From Panopea generosa (taxonomy: Eukaryota > Mollusca > Bivalvia > Adapedonta > Hiatellidae), in assembly GCA_029582155.1 (NCBI GenBank), contig CM055896.1, positions 6,396,218 through 6,460,217 on the forward strand: a DNA stretch of 64,000 nt. Direction: 5' to 3'. Below the pieces are notes generated by a model. The model saw nothing but the letters and a program-made list of their open reading frames with translations, was not told the DNA's origin and did no database searches. Of the stretch, positions 62,201 through 63,976 are shown one piece after another. The position numbers were made by a program, and so were the translations under genes. Within the stretch, counting starts at the first letter, position 1; the number at the start of each line of letters is the position of its first letter.

Positions 62201-63976
62201 AAATAGTCGTCTGTTACATTGGTTGAACGAAATGATTTTTTTTCTATAAGTAAAAAGATTTTTTTTAAAAAATGAAGCAAAAAGTTGTCTGCTGCATTGT
62301 TTAAACAAAAATGATTTTTCTACTATAAATAAAGAGAATTTTAAAAAATGAAGCAAAAAAGTACTGCCATAATTAAAAAAGAACAAAAGTTTAAACAAAA
62401 TATAACTTGAAAGCCCTAGCTATCGTCTTCGTGCAATTCAGATCATGATTCTTAAAAACTAAATATCTGTTCATCAAACATGCATCATTGTCTAGTATTA
62501 TCTTAGAAATATAAATATCTTTTTTTTTTACAAGGTAATGACAGGCATCGACATGTACTGCAGAGTGCTTCTTACTACCTTTAACTTTCAGGGCATGGCT
62601 AAAACTACAAGTCTGTTGTTGGACGTGCATGCATCAGCTGGGGACTTACTCTGATATGAATAGAAATACTGTGACAGTTTAGAAATAGTTTATTGGGGTT
62701 AATTTTGAAAATAAGATAATTTGATAGGGCAGTTTCAATGTTTAAAATACATTGAGTGCCTAGGTGTATAAGTCTTTCATATAAAATAAAATTGCATCAA
62801 AAGTTATAGCAGATTGTATAAAGTTTTTGGGGCTGAAAAAAACAGTCATAAACATCATATGAATAATGCACTAGAATAACTGTTTTATTGTGCTGTTTAA
62901 AAATGCAGACAAAGTTGGCTGAAATTGGCACCAAAAACATTACAATATTGTCAACTGATCATCTTGAGAATTCATATACTTTTTTATGAAGCATGGTTTA
63001 ACATCAGACATTAATACTGACCTTAAGTTTCAGCAAAATGAGACGATGCCTGCCACATAACTGAGTTTAACATTTTAATTGCATGCTTCTATAAAACATT
63101 TCATGGTAAATTATTAATAATAATGTAGTGTCCATGATGCAATATCTGTCATTGTGCAGTATTGTCCATAGTGCAACTTTGCCCATGGTGCAATATCGTT
63201 GATTGACATTATTTGTCATTGTGCAGTATTGTCCATAGTGCAGTTTTGTCCATGGTGCAATGTCATCAATTGACATTATTTGTCATAGTGCAGTATTGTC
63301 CATGGCACAACATTTTCCATTGACAATATTTGCCATCATGAAGTATTTTCCATGGTGCAGTATTGTCCATGGTTTAATATTTTCCATTGGCAATATTTGC
63401 TTTTGTGAATTATTGTCCATGGTGCAGTATTGTCCATGGTACAATATTCTCCATTGGCATTTTTTGCTCTTGTGCAATGTGGTTTATGGTACAGAATTGT
63501 CTATGATACAATATTGTTCATGGTGCAATTTTTTCCATTGGCATTATTGCCATTGTGCAATATTATCCATGGTACAATGTTTCTCATTGTGCAGTATTGC
63601 CCATGGTATAGAACTTATTTCCTATGATGCAGTACTCTGTATGGTGCAGTATATTTTTGTCCAATCTTTTCCATGGTGCAGTATTGTCAATGGTATAGAA
63701 TTTATTACTCTCTATGGTGCAGTATTTTTTGTCCAATCTTTTCCATGGTGCAGTATTGTCCATGTGTTGTACCTATGTGTATTACACTAACCATGTATAA
63801 ACTTCATGAAGCTAGATATATGTTTAGTTAGACATTAGTTTAGAGGTAAGGTTCAATATTTATGGTATGTTTTTTTATTTGCATGCTCCATTCCTTTACA
63901 GTTTTGGTTTGCAATACAAAATGGTTTCTCTGGACAAATTCTTTTTGAACGCTGGACGATTGGATTTTACAACGTG
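13923..63976 (+). CDS. ATP8A: P4-ATPase phospholipid flippase, ATP8A class (partial, 3' end beyond window; spliced)
   Basis: Span of one spliced gene; 27 constitutive exons plus two alternative exons 28 are listed separately. Joined, they give 894 codons without a stop, about three quarters of a family protein (roughly 1150 residues). Order along the protein: N-terminal tail 1-65; M1 about 87-101 with the QQ pair at 99-100; M2 about 113-131; actuator domain with PADL 177-180 and DGET 200-203; M3 about 309-329; M4 with PISL 367-370; phosphorylation loop DKTGT with catalytic Asp420; nucleotide-binding domain with KGA 568-570; TGDK 681-684; GDGAND 796-801; M5 with Lys861; then the start of M6. 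Family knowledge: these pumps use ATP to move phosphatidylserine and phosphatidylethanolamine to the cytosolic leaflet of Golgi, endosome and plasma membranes, with a CDC50 partner. The QQ pair and PISL fit the Drs2/ATP8A class. ATP8A rather than ATP8B is judged from remembered overall resemblance; no search was run. Confidence 0.95.
14034..14095 (+). repeat. (CT)31 microsatellite in intron 1
   Basis: Perfect CT run starting 35 nt after the exon 1 donor; a purine-rich stretch (GAGAGAAGAAGAGAGGGAG) follows near 14205. Confidence 0.95.
14738..15057 (+). mobile_element. SINE-A copy
   Basis: GTAGTTTAGCGGTAAAGC head, GGGTCGATCCCCAGG box B, ends CTGAAAAATTGTTGAAAGC. Full length. Confidence 0.85.
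15731..16045 (+). mobile_element. SINE-A copy, best preserved
   Basis: ACCGCGGTGTGGTCTAGTAG head and GGTTCGATCCCCGG box B are close to a functional tRNA-type pol III promoter. Ends ACACCATACAACCAACCAAC. Used as the reference for the family. Confidence 0.9.
16800..17375 (+). repeat. degenerate tandem repeat of about 50 bp in intron 1
   Basis: Loose copies of TTCATGCTGTTTTGATTCTG then AAGGATTTACAACTTTGACA. Spacing is irregular. Confidence 0.75.
17645..18440 (+). repeat. 110-128 bp tandem repeat, 7 units, with G-tracts
   Basis: CCAGCAAACA recurs at 17671, 17781, 17891, 18019, 18131, 18243 and 18360. Each unit holds ACATCAC, AAGGTGATGT, a run of 7-24 G (broken in the last unit), and ATCACCTT. 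Length differences come mainly from the G-run. Confidence 0.95.
18567..18810. mobile_element. piggyBac-like MITE copy
   Basis: TTAA at both ends; hairpin arms near 18690-18755 with loop TTAT. Same family as 7532-7826. Confidence 0.85.
19015..19195 (+). mobile_element. SINE-D copy
   Basis: SINE-D reference: tRNA-like head ATGGTCAAATGGTAGAGCAT, then GTGTCCTTGAGCAAGGCAC and GGTTCTACCAAGGAA, ending near GTTGTGAAACAAGTTTAAAC. Confidence 0.75.
19200..20280. other. intron 1 remainder, nothing recognised
   Basis: No exon or known repeat; an 18-C run lies at 19810-19827. The frames at 19295, 19413 and 19944 have no family resemblance. Confidence 0.5.
20290..20560 (+). mobile_element. SINE-B copy
   Basis: CCGGGCCTGGTTTGCTCAGT head to AAAATGATGCATGTAAATATTC tail; moderately diverged. 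Confidence 0.75.
20779..20899 (+). CDS. ATP8A: ATP8A exon 2: N-terminal tail to pre-M1
   Basis: Acceptor TTATTTCAG, donor TG|GTGAGT. Codes residues 26-65. The last third, [18 protein letters not shown], matches the conserved stretch of ATP8A proteins just before M1 (RTIFINQPQ... in vertebrates). The first two thirds are variable. The phase from exon 1 (1 nt) joins cleanly to form Glu26. Confidence 0.88.
22013..22112 (+). CDS. ATP8A: ATP8A exon 3: M1
   Basis: Acceptor GTATTTCAG, donor CAG|GTAAGT. Residues 66-99, including [18 protein letters not shown] and FFLFIALLQ. The final Gln99 is the first of the two glutamines that form the lipid entry gate in ATP8A/Drs2 flippases. A cysteine replaces the Ser usually preceding TAKY. 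Confidence 0.96.
22361..22535 (+). mobile_element. SINE-C, old and partial
   Basis: Recognisable only by GAGGTCTCCTTTCAGCAATG and AAACTGGATGCCA plus GTGTTGAAG. Confidence 0.45.
22536..23828. other. intron 3, nothing recognised
   Basis: A+T-rich unique sequence without exon-like or repeat structure that I could see. Confidence 0.5.
23829..24000. mobile_element. MITE-3 copy
   Basis: Inverted ends GTCAAACCTCTGTAAG and CTTAAGACAGGTTTGAC. Internal AAGCAGCCACTTGTCTTAAG and its complement repeat inside the element. Confidence 0.8.
24050..24095 (+). mobile_element. Helitron-like 3' end fragment
   Basis: AGGCCCTTTTGGGCC hairpin followed by ACTTGTTCT, matching the right end of the element at 4104-4682. 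Confidence 0.35.
24100..24840. other. intron 3, nothing recognised
   Basis: No exon or repeat seen; A-rich around 24390-24440. Confidence 0.45.
24840..25022 (+). mobile_element. SINE-C copy
   Basis: 5' truncated: starts in CATCTCAAAATCACTTACC and ends AAACTGGATATAGTTG. A poly(T) run follows at about 25052. Confidence 0.75.
25090..25345 (+). mobile_element. SINE-C copy, full length
   Basis: GTTCTCCGTGGCCTAGCTG head, GGTTTGAGTCCCGCTCGCTC box B, ends CATTAAACCCCATACAACAA. Good reference for the family. Confidence 0.9.
25350..26320. other. intron 3, nothing recognised
   Basis: Poly(T) at 25551-25569. 26150-26240 resembles 35450-35560 (AATAAATGAGCAT...ATGTAAG), an unclassified dispersed repeat. 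Confidence 0.45.
26325..26585 (-). mobile_element. SINE-A copy (reverse)
   Basis: GTTTAGCATCGTTTTCAACA at the left, GGGGATTGAACCCACAACCT at the right. Confidence 0.85.
26895..27195 (+). mobile_element. SINE-A copy
   Basis: Diverged head and box B (GGTTTGATTCCTGGC); body to CCGAAAAATGTTGAAAATGA. 27208-27285 looks like a second, internal piece of the same family. Confidence 0.75.
27402..27500 (+). CDS. ATP8A: ATP8A exon 4: M1-M2 loop and M2
   Basis: Acceptor TCATTTCAG, donor TAT|GTAAGT, phase 0 on both sides. Residues 100-132: begins [13 protein letters not shown] and ends IKEIIEDY, nearly identical to vertebrate ATP8A1. Gln100 completes the QQ gate. Confidence 0.97.
27590..27752 (-). mobile_element. 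SINE-E copy (reverse)
   Basis: AACTAGTACTGAGTGTTG and AGGGATCGAACCCGCAACCT. Lies in intron 4. Confidence 0.65.
27970..28152. mobile_element. MITE-3 copy, full length
   Basis: Ends ACAGTCAAACCTGTGT and GACAGGTTTGACTGTAT. The most complete inverted ends of the family in the window. Confidence 0.85.
28443..28725 (-). mobile_element. SINE-B copy (reverse)
   Basis: GATTGATTGATTGAATATTT at the left, GACTGAGCTAATCGGGCCTG at the right. Confidence 0.85.
28880..29058 (-). mobile_element. SINE-D copy (reverse)
   Basis: Contains GTGCTCAAGGACACTACAC and TTACCTTAATTATGAAACAAG, in reverse. Confidence 0.7.
29089..29252 (+). mobile_element. SINE-B 3' part
   Basis: Starts CGTATCTCATCGCTGATTCA, ends AATATTTAATCAATCAATCAA. 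Head missing. Confidence 0.75.
29350..29535 (+). mobile_element. SINE-B, internally deleted
   Basis: Box B GAGTTTGAATCCCCACTTGG and the tail AATAGCATAAAAATGATGC are present; about 60 bp of the middle is missing. Confidence 0.7.
29699..29744 (+). CDS. ATP8A: ATP8A exon 5: start of actuator domain
   Basis: Only 46 nt, between TTTTTTCAG and TTAG|GTATGT. Codes [15 protein letters not shown] (133-147), the conserved KRHKADNAVNKK-type stretch after M2. It joins in phase 1 to exon 6. Confidence 0.95.
30240..32812 (+). repeat. 2.6-kb CAGTACAGAACAAT minisatellite in intron 5
   Basis: Short core CAGTACAGAACAATACAG organised in higher-order units of about 73 bp marked by ACAGCTATACAG and ATAATAAAACAG; roughly 35 units. 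Strongly strand-asymmetric: the + strand is A-rich, with few stop complements. Long minus-strand frames rich in Cys, Leu, Tyr and Val are by-products. Confidence 0.97.
32815..33655. other. intron 5 right part, (TA)n only
   Basis: Unique A+T-rich sequence; (TA)n at about 33489-33514. Nothing else seen before the exon 6 acceptor. Confidence 0.5.
33659..33773 (+). CDS. ATP8A: ATP8A exon 6: actuator domain
   Basis: Acceptor ATGTTTTAG, donor AG|GTAAGC. Residues 148-185 with LRNGAW and GDVVKV followed by PADLILLSS, the standard actuator segment of P4-ATPases. Confidence 0.97.
33813..34394. mobile_element. MITE-5 copy carrying a nested MITE
   Basis: Inverted ends ACACTCGGGTC and GACCCGAGTGT, with ATATAATGC and CGATATAACG just inside. 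It is interrupted by the piggyBac-like MITE at 33857-33956. Related pieces lie at 7315-7385 and 61725-61925. Confidence 0.75.
33857..33956. mobile_element. piggyBac-like MITE lacking its hairpin
   Basis: TTAA-flanked, 100 bp, both termini intact but the whole palindromic centre is gone. Confidence 0.8.
34579..34648 (+). CDS. ATP8A: ATP8A exon 7: DGET dephosphorylation motif
   Basis: Acceptor TATTCTAG, donor CAG|GTATGT. Codes [20 protein letters not shown] and on to KIRQ (186-209). DGET at 200-203 carries the glutamate that activates water for dephosphorylation of the aspartyl phosphate. Practically identical to vertebrate ATP8A1. Confidence 0.98.
34683..34932 (-). mobile_element. SINE-B copy (reverse)
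   Basis: Left GACTATTAGCGTCATTAATC, right GAGCTACCCAGGCCCGAT; a short deletion removes part of the head. Confidence 0.75.
35860..36125 (+). repeat. ACAATA-type degenerate repeat
   Basis: A-rich copies of AATACAATACAATTTAATAG with AATACAGTGCAATACAGAAC in the middle, reminiscent of the intron 5 satellite. It ends about 60 nt before exon 8. Confidence 0.7.
36186..36313 (+). CDS. ATP8A: ATP8A exon 8: actuator domain, variable part
   Basis: Acceptor ACTCTCCAG, donor GGCA|GTAAGT. Begins [20 protein letters not shown], continues [15 protein letters not shown] (210-251). The middle is divergent from vertebrates, while the CE.P.RHL.DFVGNI core is conserved. Confidence 0.95.
36409..36610 (+). mobile_element. 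SINE-C, diverged
   Basis: GGGTCCTCTATGACTCAGTG head, then heavily mutated; last trace near 36610. It faces the reverse SINE-C at 36650-36895. Confidence 0.6.
36650..36895 (-). mobile_element. SINE-C copy (reverse)
   Basis: Left TTTTTAATGGGGTTTAACAC, right CATTCAGCTATGGAGAACC. With the element before it, forms a possible transcript hairpin. Confidence 0.8.
37098..37350. mobile_element. palindromic element (MITE-like)
   Basis: Imperfect arms of about 55 bp: GATACTCTCCATCCAACAC and GCTAGCTCTGCATCAT on the left, their complements ATGATGCAAAGCTAGT and AAATGGAGAGTATC on the right. A second inner pair is AACGTTCCCTTCATGAAATT/TGTGAAGGAAC. The 98-codon frame here lies on this element. Confidence 0.65.
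38061..38131 (+). CDS. ATP8A: ATP8A exon 9: actuator domain end
   Basis: Acceptor GTATTTCAG, donor TTTG|GTAATT. Codes [19 protein letters not shown] and NWIF, the PLG.DQ.LLRGA.LRNT signature of the class (residues 252-275). Confidence 0.96.
38230..38422. mobile_element. MITE-2 copy
   Basis: AAGGCCATAATAAATTAAT at the left, TAATTTATAATGGCTT at the right; A-rich centre. Confidence 0.75.
38953..39082 (+). mobile_element. SINE-D insertion beside the exon 10 acceptor
   Basis: 5'-truncated SINE-D between perfect 13-bp duplications TTGATTTAACAGT at 38940-38952 and 39083-39095. Begins AATCCTCCACCACAGC, includes GTGTCCTTGAGCAAGACA. Confidence 0.85.
39115..39212 (+). CDS. ATP8A: ATP8A exon 10: pre-M3
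   Basis: Acceptor TTACCATCAG, donor CAG|GTAGGA. Codes [20 protein letters not shown] and then [13 protein letters not shown] (276-308). A 5'-truncated SINE ends 32 nt before this exon (39 082), and its target duplication ends 19 nt before it. Confidence 0.96.
39213..39999. other. intron 10, nothing recognised
   Basis: Unique sequence apart from a 13-A run at about 39586. Confidence 0.5.
40000..40108 (+). CDS. ATP8A: ATP8A exon 11: M3
   Basis: Acceptor TTGTTTCAG, donor GAGG|GTAAGC. Residues 309-344: hydrophobic [18 protein letters not shown] forms M3, then an aromatic-rich loop (HWYIGYE) as in ATP8A (DWYLNLNY). Confidence 0.95.
40449..40627. mobile_element. MITE-3 copy
   Basis: ACAGTCAAACCTGTCTTAAG at the left, CACAGGTTTGACT at the right. 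Both ends intact; in intron 11. Confidence 0.85.
40655..40897 (-). mobile_element. SINE-B copy (reverse)
   Basis: ATTTTTATGCCATTGAGGGC at the left, GACTGAGCTAACTCGGCC at the right. Fills most of the rest of intron 11. Confidence 0.8.
41044..41171 (+). CDS. ATP8A: ATP8A exon 12: M4 with PISL gate
   Basis: Acceptor TATTTACAG, donor TGG|GTAAGT. Includes [20 protein letters not shown] and [18 protein letters not shown] (346-387). PISL at 367-370 is the M4 unwound segment; Ile368 matches the hydrophobic gate residue studied in ATP8A2 (Ile364). Confidence 0.98.
41399..41530 (-). mobile_element. SINE-E fragment (reverse)
   Basis: GAAAGCTCAGAGATTG start and GGCATGAGTGGTCAGCACTC; diverged copy in intron 12. 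Confidence 0.45.
41717..41794 (+). CDS. ATP8A: ATP8A exon 13: post-M4 stalk
   Basis: Acceptor TATTTCAG, donor CAG|GTACTT, which is weak. Codes [20 protein letters not shown] then NEELGQ (388-413). The exon end and donor are tandemly copied downstream with a 58 bp period (see findings). Confidence 0.97.
41768..41920 (+). repeat. 58-bp tandem duplication of the exon 13 end and donor
   Basis: AACCTTAATGAA-type starts at 41771, 41829 and 41887. Each unit ends with an AGGTACTT donor look-alike. The first unit is exon 13 sequence; the third is cut by the MITE at 41921. Confidence 0.9.
41921..42157. mobile_element. piggyBac-like MITE copy
   Basis: Termini degraded (TTATTCCTTTACTCC and AGTACAGGGTTAT), hairpin arms intact near 41980-42045. 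Confidence 0.8.
42210..42400 (+). mobile_element. SINE-C copy
   Basis: CCCCTGGTCAAGCAGTCTAAG head, GGTTTGAGTTTAATTC, ends GTGTTGAAAATGACAATAG; internally shortened. Confidence 0.7.
42402..42567. mobile_element. MITE-2 copy
   Basis: AGCCATAATAAATTAATTGC at the left and AATTTATAATGGCCTTA at the right; abuts the SINE-C. Confidence 0.8.
42654..42742 (+). CDS. ATP8A: ATP8A exon 14: catalytic DKTGT
   Basis: Acceptor CTATTTCAG, donor CGG|GTAAGT. Codes [19 protein letters not shown] and on to CYG (414-442). Asp420 of DKTGT is the residue phosphorylated by ATP. All core residues are present. Confidence 0.99.
43319..43550. mobile_element. MITE-4 copy
   Basis: Ends CAGTAGAACTTCATTGG and CAAAGCTCTACTGTACT. 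A (TA)n run of about 20 bp sits in the middle. The 65-codon frame here is the element. Confidence 0.75.
43598..43795 (+). mobile_element. SINE-D copy
   Basis: GTGTGGAGGAAGTAGTAGAGC head, GTGTCCTTGAGCAAGACAC, GGTTCTACCAAGCAAGACT; ends in an A-run. Confidence 0.8.
44224..44290 (+). CDS. ATP8A: ATP8A exon 15: start of N domain, short loop
   Basis: Acceptor TATTTTCAG, donor CAT|GTAAGT. Codes [20 protein letters not shown] then NH (444-465). The loop after DKTGT is clearly shorter than the long form of vertebrate ATP8A1 and closer to its short form. The FNDP..V.NL core aligns with F.D..L.ENL. Confidence 0.9.
44291..44675. other. intron 15 left part, nothing recognised
   Basis: Unique A+T-rich sequence. 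Confidence 0.45.
44679..45057. mobile_element. inverted pair of SINE-B elements
   Basis: Reverse copy 44679-44950, opening with an expanded GATT tail of about 10 units, followed directly by the 3' part of a forward copy (44945-45057, ending AATCAATCAACCAATC). Confidence 0.8.
45121..45232 (+). CDS. ATP8A: ATP8A exon 16: N domain
   Basis: Acceptor TCTGTGACAG, donor CCAG|GTACAC. Codes [20 protein letters not shown] then [17 protein letters not shown] (466-502); CHTVVPE and YQASSP are the family landmarks. Confidence 0.97.
45310..45420 (-). mobile_element. SINE-E fragment (reverse)
   Basis: GAACCAGTACTGAGTGTTG and TGGGATCGAATCCGCATG. Confidence 0.55.
45687..45769 (+). CDS. ATP8A: ATP8A exon 17: N domain
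   Basis: Acceptor CTTGTTACAG, donor GCG|GTATGT. Codes [20 protein letters not shown] then PDAVTIDA (503-530). SSPDEGALV across the exon 16/17 join is a P4-ATPase hallmark. Confidence 0.97.
45888..46050. mobile_element. MITE-3 copy
   Basis: ACAGCCTAACCTGTCTTGAG at the left, ACACAGATTTGACTGTA at the right; slightly eroded ends. In intron 17. Confidence 0.8.
46150..46345 (+). mobile_element. SINE-D copy
   Basis: GTGTCCTTGAATAAGGCA and GGTACTGGGTCAACGAGG; diverged. Confidence 0.65.
46508..46557 (+). CDS. ATP8A: ATP8A exon 18: nucleotide-binding core
   Basis: Short 50 nt exon; acceptor ATTTTCAG, donor ACAAG|GTATTA (weak). Codes [16 protein letters not shown] (531-546). Phe545 is the probable adenine-stacking residue. 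Confidence 0.95.
46890..47240 (+). repeat. about 20-bp tandem repeat split by a MITE-2
   Basis: TTCTCATAAATATTGACT units on both sides (46893-46975 and 47166-47230) of a MITE-2 at 46982-47167, so the array existed before the insertion. Confidence 0.8.
46982..47167. mobile_element. MITE-2 copy, full length
   Basis: AGGCCATAATAAATTAATTG and CAATTAATTTATAATGGCCT as inverted ends (about 30 bp). Flanking TA suggests a TA target. Confidence 0.85.
47354..47423 (+). CDS. ATP8A: ATP8A exon 19: N domain KGA
   Basis: Acceptor GATATTACAG, donor GCT|GTAAGT. Codes [20 protein letters not shown] then CKGA (547-570); RKRMSV and KGA (568-570) contact the nucleotide. Confidence 0.97.
47424..47827. other. intron 19 left part, nothing recognised
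   Basis: No repeat or exon seen. Confidence 0.45.
47828..47960 (+). mobile_element. SINE-C 3' part
   Basis: GAAAGTTTGCCAGTTACTTA through CCTTCAACAAAACTGGATAT; head missing. Confidence 0.7.
48096..48320 (+). CDS. ATP8A: ATP8A exon 20: N domain C-terminal part
   Basis: Longest exon, 225 nt, phase 0 both sides. Residues 571-645, from [14 protein letters not shown] through [15 protein letters not shown] to ELIER. Acceptor TGTGTTTCAG, donor AGG|GTAAGT. The donor is a chimera of old intron bases and the first bases of an inserted SINE (see finding). Reading on into the SINE gives a TAG after eight more codons. Confidence 0.97.
48325..48629 (+). mobile_element. SINE-A inserted at the exon 20 donor
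   Basis: Full-length SINE-A between perfect 14-bp duplications AATAGAAAGGGTAA at 48311-48324 and 48630-48643. The left duplication is the last ten bases of exon 20 plus the GTAA of its donor. Confidence 0.93.
48650..49169. other. intron 20 remainder, nothing recognised
   Basis: 48670-48760 has a faint tRNA-like trace (GGGTTGAACCTGCAACCCC in reverse), too weak to classify. Confidence 0.4.
49170..49217 (+). CDS. ATP8A: ATP8A exon 21: hinge to P domain
   Basis: 48 nt; acceptor TTTTCACAG, donor GAT|GTAAGT. Codes [16 protein letters not shown] (646-661). [10 protein letters not shown] is the conserved hinge leading back into the P domain. Confidence 0.97.
49243..49281. mobile_element. MITE-3 end fragment
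   Basis: AGAGGCGACCGCTTACACAG then GTTTCACTGTAT, the right end of the family only. The rest of intron 21 to 49860 shows nothing. Confidence 0.6.
49861..49951 (+). CDS. ATP8A: ATP8A exon 22: P domain TGDK
   Basis: Acceptor TATTCTACAG, donor ATAG|GTAACT. Codes [20 protein letters not shown] then [10 protein letters not shown] (662-691). TGDK at 681-684 is the conserved P-domain motif. Confidence 0.98.
50409..50473 (+). CDS. ATP8A: ATP8A exon 23: P domain
   Basis: Acceptor ACTTCCAG, donor GAT|GTAAGT. Codes [20 protein letters not shown] then LD (692-713). Matches GHSCKLL...M.MIVINE.SLD. Confidence 0.95.
50515..51310 (+). repeat. 32-bp tandem repeat, about 25 units, in intron 23
   Basis: Unit TATGCCTATTTATGAAATAT then ACTTACACACAG. 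Alternating GAAATATAC and GAATTATAT variants give a 64-bp higher-order period. Decays after 51180. Confidence 0.95.
51530..51619 (+). CDS. ATP8A: ATP8A exon 24: P domain
   Basis: Acceptor CTTATACAG, donor AAG|GTAAGA, phase 0 both sides. Codes [20 protein letters not shown] then [10 protein letters not shown] (714-743). ALIIDG is the family landmark. Confidence 0.96.
51904..52112 (+). mobile_element. SINE-B, internally deleted
   Basis: CCCGATTAGCTCAGTCAGTAG head, then a jump from GAGTTTGTATCTC to the 3' half ending ATGACGCTAAATATTC. Confidence 0.8.
52113..53189. other. intron 24, nothing recognised
   Basis: T-run of about 23 at 52541-52563; otherwise unique A+T-rich sequence. Confidence 0.45.
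53190..53412 (+). repeat. (CAGA)n microsatellite
   Basis: Near-perfect CAGA/GACA run 53190-53278, then a CACACA segment and further imperfect CAGA to 53402. The Thr/Asp/Arg/Gln and Cys/Leu/Ser/Val frames over it are not genes. Confidence 0.97.
54085..54395 (+). mobile_element. SINE-A fragment followed by SINE-C
   Basis: 54085-54200: GGTTGGGGTATTTTGCCATG and AATGTGACAGTGCT (SINE-A body). 54218-54395: GGCCGGGTCCCAGAATCACT to GGCATTAAACCCCATTT (SINE-C). Confidence 0.65.
54405..54860 (+). repeat. 32-bp tandem repeat, about 13 units
   Basis: Unit TAACTGGGTGGCTTCTTATA then GACAACTTAAAC. Unrelated in sequence to the 32-bp array in intron 23. Confidence 0.9.
54865..56485. other. intron 24, nothing recognised
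   Basis: Unique A+T-rich sequence without exon-like features. Confidence 0.45.
56489..56560 (+). mobile_element. SINE-B tail fragment
   Basis: GTGGTTACGTTAATTGATCA to GATGCTAAATATTC and AAACAAACAA. Confidence 0.6.
56706..56845. mobile_element. MITE-2 copy
   Basis: TTAGGCCATAATAGATTAAT at the left, AATTTAAAATGGCCTTA at the right; A-rich centre. Confidence 0.8.
56934..57183. mobile_element. piggyBac-like MITE copy, reshaped
   Basis: TTAA at both ends. The left hairpin arm is deleted, leaving only the CTCGTAATGAGCAATCTGA side. The right side carries four copies of GGTGTCCAAAGGCGTCTATA instead of one or two. Confidence 0.8.
57590..57812. mobile_element. MITE-4 copy
   Basis: TACGGTAGATTTTCGATGGC at the left and CAACGAAGTTCTACTGTACT at the right. 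Confidence 0.7.
57815..58295. other. intron 24, nothing recognised
   Basis: Unique sequence leading into the exon 25 acceptor array. Confidence 0.45.
58301..58860 (+). repeat. 61-68 bp tandem array of splice-acceptor-bearing units
   Basis: Nine units; CAG|CC junctions end at 58300, 58362, 58423, 58484, 58546, 58614, 58676, 58737 and 58798, and the tenth CAG at 58860 is the exon 25 acceptor. Unit CCATTGATGCCCATTTCTGG then CAGACATGATATGAGATGTA and ATGTATGATGTTATATTTCAG. Confidence 0.97.
58861..58943 (+). CDS. ATP8A: ATP8A exon 25: P domain
   Basis: Acceptor ATATTTTCAG, donor GCAG|GTTTGT (weak). Codes [20 protein letters not shown] then CKAVICCR (744-771). SCKAVICCR is diagnostic. Its acceptor is the last of ten similar acceptors in a tandem array of 61-68 bp units. 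Confidence 0.96.
58944..60025. other. intron 25, nothing recognised
   Basis: No repeat family or exon. The frames at 58871 (+) and 58876 (-) run across exon 25 in the wrong frame. Confidence 0.5.
60026..60209 (+). CDS. ATP8A: ATP8A exon 26: P domain GDGAND
   Basis: Acceptor TGACTACAG, donor CAG|GTTGGT (weak). Residues 771-832, with [35 protein letters not shown] and SDYSIAQ. Asp797 and Asp801 of GDGAND bind magnesium. Vertebrate ATP8A1 has Ser where this protein has Gly803. Confidence 0.98.
60511..60621 (+). CDS. ATP8A: ATP8A exon 27: M5
   Basis: Acceptor ATACTTCAG, donor GAG|GTTAGT. Residues 833-869: [19 protein letters not shown], then [16 protein letters not shown]. Lys861 corresponds to the M5 lysine of ATP8A2 (Lys873) implicated in lipid transport. 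The 3' end and donor are duplicated 62 bp downstream. Confidence 0.97.
60589..60712 (+). repeat. 62-bp duplication of the exon 27 end and donor
   Basis: CTACAAAAACATCTGTCTAT at 60591 and CTACAAGAACATCTGTCTCT at 60653; both continue ACGTCATTGAGGTTA and ACTTATTTCTT. Confidence 0.92.
60720..61330. other. intron 27 left part, nothing recognised
   Basis: Unique A+T-rich sequence. Confidence 0.45.
61334..61480. mobile_element. piggyBac-like MITE, truncated
   Basis: TTAACCCTTTGTTCCATAAG at the left and the GAAAACAGTGCAGGAAGTGT arm; right half lost. Confidence 0.7.
61725..61925. mobile_element. MITE-5 copy
   Basis: CCAGATATAACGCGGTTCC at the left, CGGACCGCGCTATATCAGGA at the right. It ends 44 nt before exon 28a. 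Confidence 0.65.
61969..62043 (+). CDS. ATP8A: ATP8A exon 28a: alternative M5-M6 exon
   Basis: 75 nt, phase 0; acceptor ACATTTCAG, donor GTG|GTACGT. Codes [18 protein letters not shown] then TIGLYNV (870-894): the end of M5, the exoplasmic loop with the invariant NGFSGQ, and the start of M6. 20 of 25 residues equal those of exon 28b. Either copy fits between exon 27 and the next exon. Confidence 0.92.
62044..63125. other. intron between exons 28a and 28b, left part
   Basis: A+T-rich. 62197-62370 holds two imperfect copies of a block of about 82 bp (GTCGTCTGTTACATTG / GTTGTCTGCTGCATTG, both followed by AAATGAAGCAAAAA). No further copy of exon 28 was found here. Confidence 0.55.
63125..63775 (+). 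repeat. CCATGGTGCAGTATTGT repeat between the alternative exons
   Basis: Core of about 17 bp in higher-order units near 67 bp (CATTGTGCAGTATTGTCCAT at 63150, 63217 and, as CATAGTG, 63284). Many CCATGG palindromes. The 176-codon + frame rich in Cys, Ile, Met and Val is the repeat. Confidence 0.9.
63902..63976 (+). CDS. ATP8A: ATP8A exon 28b: alternative M5-M6 exon
   Basis: 75 nt, phase 0; acceptor CCTTTACAG, donor GTG|GTATGT. Codes [18 protein letters not shown] then TIGFYNV. It differs from 28a at five positions (L/F, M/I, C/Q, K/R, L/F). Both copies are open and have intact splice sites, so neither looks like a pseudoexon. Further copies beyond the window cannot be excluded. Confidence 0.92.

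Noticed and set aside
63260..63790. 176-codon plus-strand frame
   Set aside because: Longest open frame in the window, but it is the CCATGGTGCAGTATTGT repeat read through. It lies inside the ATP8A intron and lacks any domain.
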